This document shows positions 60,801 through 64,000 of a stretch of DNA of 64,000 bases, piece by piece. The stretch spans positions 205,574 to 269,573 of the forward strand of contig NMRB01000788.1 in assembly GCA_002633025.1 (NCBI GenBank), in the 5' to 3' direction. The stretch comes from Notospermus geniculatus (lineage: Eukaryota; Nemertea; Pilidiophora; Heteronemertea; Lineidae). A program made the translations under genes and the position numbers. The notes under the pieces were generated by a model. It was given only the letters and a program-made list of their open reading frames with translations. It was not told the DNA's origin and did no database searches. Within the stretch, counting starts at the first letter, position 1. Every line of letters starts with the position of its first letter.

Positions 60801-62452
60801 TTACCAGGATCAGGGATGTTGGTGAAAAGTGCATAGCGGCACGGACCAGGTGGGCCAATCACAACAACTTTTCTATTCTTAACTTCGAACTGCCATAGAT
60901 CATTGGAGGCATAACCCGGTCCCACTATACCCTCGATGAGAGAAGCTGATTTGATTTCAGGGGTGTCAAAGTCTTGTTTTATTGCCAAGACATAGAGGGC
61001 AGCTGCTGTTTTGTCTTCAACTCCACTGCTGTTTGAGCAAAGAACAAGAATGACTGAGTGATTGGAATCGGTGAAATTGACAAGAAGTTCTGTTTCATCT
61101 TTTCCATCGTATGCTTGGAAATGAGCAACCGCGGCACGACCTTCAATTCCCGGACAATCTGGAAGGAGGTTCTGCCGATTGTGATAGACAGCATACCGCG
61201 AATTTTCAGGGCCAGAAACACAGAGTCGGCTATGTTCATCGCATGAAAATGACCACTTGTCCTCGCCTTGGAAAAAGTTTGTTGTGTAATGGTTGTTTGC
61301 ATACCCTAAGCGAGTTGAGTAAAGTCCGAATGTTACTACTGAATCGCTAGTCCCTGGCTCAACGCAGCTGCATAGAATCAAAGAAGCGCCACCACCGTAG
61401 TTGCCAGCATACTGCCCATTGATATTAATTGGTAGCACATGGCCCGTAACGACAACGCCCATATCATTACTGGTGATCAAACCATTGTTGGACATGAGAG
61501 ACAAATGGTTGGTCCCAAATAAATTATCGCTGAGTAATGTGCCATCCTCTTCGCATAGGAAGTATGTTGCAGGTCCAAAATGTCCTTCGTGACACTGACT
61601 GATTGTCTTGAAACTGAGGTGATTCCCATCGAATCCAAACTTGAGCAAAAAGAGCATACCCGTACTGCCATTTCCGTTTTCACCATAAGCGCAAGAGACC
61701 AGGACGAGTGCTGCGCATCCGCCGTGTTTTGCATTCACATTGATGTTGAGTTTTCCGTAGCAGCGGATCGGCCACTTACTGTTGCAAACAGCGGTGATGC
61801 TGGAGATGGGAGCTGAAGTAAAAGAGAGGTAAAAGATGGCAGGGGCTGATATGTGTCATGTTTACCAACAAGACTGGAGTCAGAACAAGAAAATTTATTT
61901 CTAAATAAACTAAGAGCTTTACTGAGAAAACTTACTGGGTATCTTCACCATTGGTAACAACATCGCTGGCTTGTAGGTGTTTGCAATGACTGCAGTAGAC
62001 TCCATTGTTGAATGTTGTCCATCAGTGGATGGCACCACAGGAGCTGCTCCAACAATCAAGGTGTCTAAATCTTGACCCACTTGGCTCTCCTTCTTACTAT
62101 CTTCTGCCTCATTCTCCCCATTTTGCTGATTTTCCTCTCCGTTGTCTGCTGTTGGCATTGTTGTCTGTTCATCTGTTTCCTTGGTTTCATGTAAACCACT
62201 TGGAGCTACTGTTATCATTCTATTGGAATGCTCACTGGACGGACTTGACCTTGACCCTGACAAGAAACTTGACCTTGAACTTTCTCTGGGAGAGTTCCTC
62301 TGCTCCTTACCTCCCTGAGTATTTGGTACTGTCTGGGTCGTATTTTCATCAGAAGACACATCATTTCTTGCTTGATGTTCAGGACTTGCACTGGTTTTAT
62401 GTTGGAGCTCCTGGCCTCCGCCAGCATTCTTTGTGACATCAGAAATCGGTTT
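48882..62452 (-). CDS. Large STAND NTPase: beta-module / malectin-like / FBA / DUF4062 / NACHT / TPR (5' end unresolved)
   Basis: About 31 exons read in phase to roughly 1975 residues. From the N-terminus: an acidic Ser/Thr linker (61936-62452); a triplicated beta-rich module (59712-61813); a malectin-like domain (59593 down to 58440) with LNACSYTYHALNDITYES, DSSLYHMCR, LTVRVHFVAES and DINGR; an FBA domain (58306 to 57034) with NLLQNASAEEGMKYW, FTTSHMWSTKCQIVELTDFF, FKDYGPGVRAVMI and DDKFWGGQYGTW; a DUF4062/nephrocystin-3-type region (56677 to 54585) with RVFVSSTFRDFREERE, FFTYVDLRWGIT, MGDRFGW and GRAFFYQR; a NACHT domain (54027 to 52042) with Walker A GESGCGKS, Walker B CVIILDALNQLDE and FLILSTLPG; and TPRs (51139 to 48882). 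The NACHT-TPR half resembles the group often labelled TPR repeat-containing protein DDB_G0287407-like. The stop is TGA (48882-48884). STAND proteins typically sense ligands and oligomerise; the predicted glycan-type modules suggest glycan sensing, which is inference. The first exon was not found. Confidence 0.9.
53378..53402. repeat. (CA)n microsatellite
   Basis: About 12 CA dinucleotides in the intron just upstream of the Walker B exon of the NACHT gene. Confidence 0.9.
54681..56253. repeat. 786 bp duplication with a single-n joint in the NACHT gene
   Basis: 54681-55467 and 55469-56253 are nearly identical, separated by a lone n at 55468. Each copy carries the 174 bp and 114 bp DUF4062 exons (54858-55031 and 55339-55452; 55644-55817 and 56125-56238). 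A sliver of the neighbouring exon is repeated at the joint. The pair (288 bp) is in phase, so frame alone does not exclude use of both copies, but the n joint argues for an assembly duplicate. Confidence 0.88.
57446..57526 (-). repeat. tRNA-like SINE head
   Basis: On the minus strand TGGCAGAGTTGCAAAGTGG resembles a Pol III A box and GTTCGATTCCC a B box, about 45 bp apart. Stems of a true tRNA do not form well. It is probably a SINE fragment in the intron between NACHT-gene exons 57297-57410 and 57847-58014. Confidence 0.5.
57545..57819 (+). mobile_element. Fragment of non-LTR retrotransposon reverse transcriptase
   Basis: The plus-strand frame includes LKLFNSMVKPILLYGSEVWG followed by a segment with MLQNKLCKHTLRVNK and ASRAELGVYP. 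This is the typical post-RT region of LINE ORF2 proteins. Only about 90 codons remain, truncated at the single n (57820). It lies antisense within a NACHT-gene intron and is dead. Confidence 0.8.
59919..61564. repeat. 823 bp duplication with a single-n joint inside a coding exon
   Basis: About 59919-60741 and 60744-61564 are almost identical, separated by n at 60742. They lie within the big beta-module exon (59712-61813) of the NACHT gene. An 823 bp offset is not a multiple of three, so a real tandem copy would break the frame, whereas removing one copy restores a continuous frame. I conclude it is an assembly duplicate. Confidence 0.9.
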
Positions 62453-63124
62453 CTAAAGGAGGAGAAATCAGTGATTATGCCACATATTTTGGGTGAAAAA
62501 AAAACAATTGAATGTTTTTCTCCAATTTAAACCAAATGAAACTTTAAGTATTTCAAGAGATAAGAAAGGAGAAAAGCCAATGAAAGTGGGACAGAATGAC
62601 AAAATGACTCCGCATCAACTCTCAAGCCTATCAAGTGTGTGTCGCCAATCACAACACTTTTGACAGGGATGCAACTATTCACACTACGAGGGTGGGTGGG
62701 TGGGATAAGAGGAAGGAAGAAAATAATGGCAGGATAGTTGGAAAGAAAGAAACAAGACACAGTGTGGGAAATGGCAATTCTGACCAGAGTTAAGTAATCA
62801 GTCAGTTAAATGCATCATACCGTTGAAGTAATGAAGACTTCATGATATTACGTTAGCTGTAAACATAAAATGTACAGAAATATGTTTGTTAGGGAAAGGC
62901 AAGGCAAAAGAGAGCGCATTTACAAATCTATTCTATGTGAAATCATTTAGACTCAGAAACATGACAGCCAAATAACACAGCATTAGTCAGTCTAAAGGAT
63001 TTCTCATGAAGGGGATATGTAAGTAATTCTTCTTGAACTTCAGCCATGCATGTGTCATGAGTACCAGTAAGCAAGTTAATTCGCAATTAAATGCATTGAA
63101 TTTTACCTGATAAAACAATTACTG
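62453..63124. other. Intergenic or first-intron interval
   Basis: The NACHT-gene exon ending at 62452 starts after a splice acceptor in phase 0, so a first exon should lie upstream, perhaps here. A short ATG frame at about 62823-62845 with a GTATGA donor was considered but its phase does not fit. Nothing else is recognisable. Confidence 0.35.
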
Positions 63125-63750
63125 TTACTGGAGATCGTCATCATTGAAAAGATCATCGAAGTCATTAGTGAAATCAACATGGACATGAACACCACAGTCG
63201 CCTCCAAAACCAAGGTGAAGGTCGAAGCCAATATCTGTGGGGCCTTCTTCTGATTCCAGACTACCTGGTCTCCAGATTTCACTTGCTGCTTCTCTTTGGT
63301 TTTGTTCTGGGTCAAGAACAGCAAGAAATGGCTCAGACTCAGAGGATGGAAGCTGCAGAAAAACAATACTTTATCTCAGAGCTCTGCTATTTGCCACCTT
63401 TTCATTGAAGATTTGACAAAATAGTGCATTAAGAACATAGTCTTAGCATATGTACATTATTTTGAAAAGCGCGACAGGTTGCAAGTTTCCCTGTGACTGA
63501 TTCATATATTTACTGATATCAATCCTATCAAGCTTTATGTCATACTGATGTCTTTTGTAAGATTTTTACCATGCTTCCTTGATTATGTGATAAGTATCCA
63601 CTCTCAACTTGACTATGGAGCCAGTGTGCTAGAAACTCAATGGGATCAGCTGGCCGTCTGAGGACAACTATCGCCAGACCAGACACCAATATGGAGCCAA
63701 CAACGTCCCTGATGTATTTAGCATCCATCATGTGTGCATTCATAAGGCAG
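63125..63750 (-). CDS. Dpy-30-motif protein (possibly complete, at window edge)
   Basis: Two exons, 63570-63750 and 63125-63352, join in phase 0. The first carries a Dpy-30 motif, AKYIRDVVGSILVSGLAIVV followed by RRPADPIEFLAHWL, the helical dimerisation segment that docks amphipathic helices in DPY30, radial-spoke and adenylate-kinase-type proteins. The second encodes an acidic tail, with DFTNDFDDLFNDDDLQ before TAA (63125-63127). An ATG at 63741-63743 would give about 133 residues; the frame is open upstream to the splice acceptor, so an earlier exon outside the recognised region could supply the start. The stop codon separates it from the NACHT gene, which lies downstream on the same strand. 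It may be a cilia or chromatin adaptor; orthology is unknown. Confidence 0.75.
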
Positions 63751-64000
63751 CTGTGGGGGAATAATTTTGTTGAAGTTAGAATTTGATTGTAAACACACTC
63801 TCTTTTAATACTTTTTAATATTACCAAATGACAGTAATGTGAATGGAAAGAACAGATCACAAGGAGAGAAATACACAAAGGCAATAAAAATTCAGCTAAC
63901 TGAAGGAAAGAATTAAGCATAACACACAGTTTATAGATAGAGAAATTACATGTAAAAGAATTCATCATAACCATTGCTGTCACTGATGATCTATACAGCT
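63751..64000. other. Right edge, no supported gene
   Basis: AT-rich sequence without a convincing exon; it may hold the promoter or an intron of the Dpy-30-motif gene. Confidence 0.4.

Noticed and set aside
59919-61564. Genuine tandem duplication of the beta module
   Set aside because: The copies are almost identical at DNA level, offset by 823 bp (out of frame) and separated by an n. The genuine internal repeats are the diverged blocks within one copy.
63103-63366. Hydrophobic minus-strand frame at the Dpy-30-motif gene
   Set aside because: It is a frame shadow; the acidic frame ending DDDLQ-stop joins the Dpy-30 exon in phase.
1-64000. CRISPR array or bacterial operon
   Set aside because: The window is eukaryotic, with introns and polyadenylation signals; repeat spacing does not fit CRISPR.

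Overview
This is a nuclear DNA window from an invertebrate animal. The evidence is short exons with GT-AG introns, AATAAA polyadenylation signals, abundant small inverted-repeat elements, and animal housekeeping genes (CPT2, COG5, WASH complex subunit 1). Frequent AGGCCTA and ACCGGTA words and a large STAND NTPase gene suggest a marine, probably deuterostome, invertebrate such as an echinoderm or hemichordate. That placement is an inference and I cannot name the species. The sequence is draft quality: two N runs (17147-17228 and 39741-40206), six single-base n joins, and several 0.4-1 kb near-identical direct duplications that look like unmerged haplotypes.

Layout. 1-3000: gene-poor, with two minisatellites. 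3033-4001 (+): an unrecognised lysine-rich protein. 4000-18500: repeat-dominated, with foldback elements, a 379 bp tandem duplication, families of 150-600 bp degenerate repeats and one TATA-containing unit; no gene is convincing there. 18241-19891: four inverted-repeat transposon relics in a row. 19343-24165 (-): CPT2 in 13 recognised exons, N-terminus not resolved. About 25900-28640 (+): a C2H2 zinc-finger gene, divergent from CPT2, with a roughly 3.1 kb 3' UTR. 32624-38866 (-): COG5, missing its first exon(s). 40679-41983 (-): an intronless ankyrin-repeat protein. 43744-46457 (+): WASHC1. 48882-62452 (-): a very large NACHT gene of about 31 recognised exons. 63125-63750 (-): a small Dpy-30-motif protein.

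The most interesting locus is the 48.9-62.5 kb gene. Read in order it encodes a Ser/Thr/acidic linker, a triplicated beta-rich module I do not recognise, a malectin-like domain, an FBA (F-box-associated) domain, a DUF4062/nephrocystin-3-type region, a NACHT NTPase and C-terminal TPRs. Malectin and some FBA domains bind high-mannose N-glycans in known proteins, so this may be a cytosolic STAND NTPase that senses misplaced or foreign glycans. The domain reading comes from motifs seen in the sequence; the function is inference.

The housekeeping genes act independently: CPT2 in mitochondrial fatty-acid import, COG5 in intra-Golgi tethering, WASHC1 in endosomal actin nucleation. They share the window by position, not pathway.
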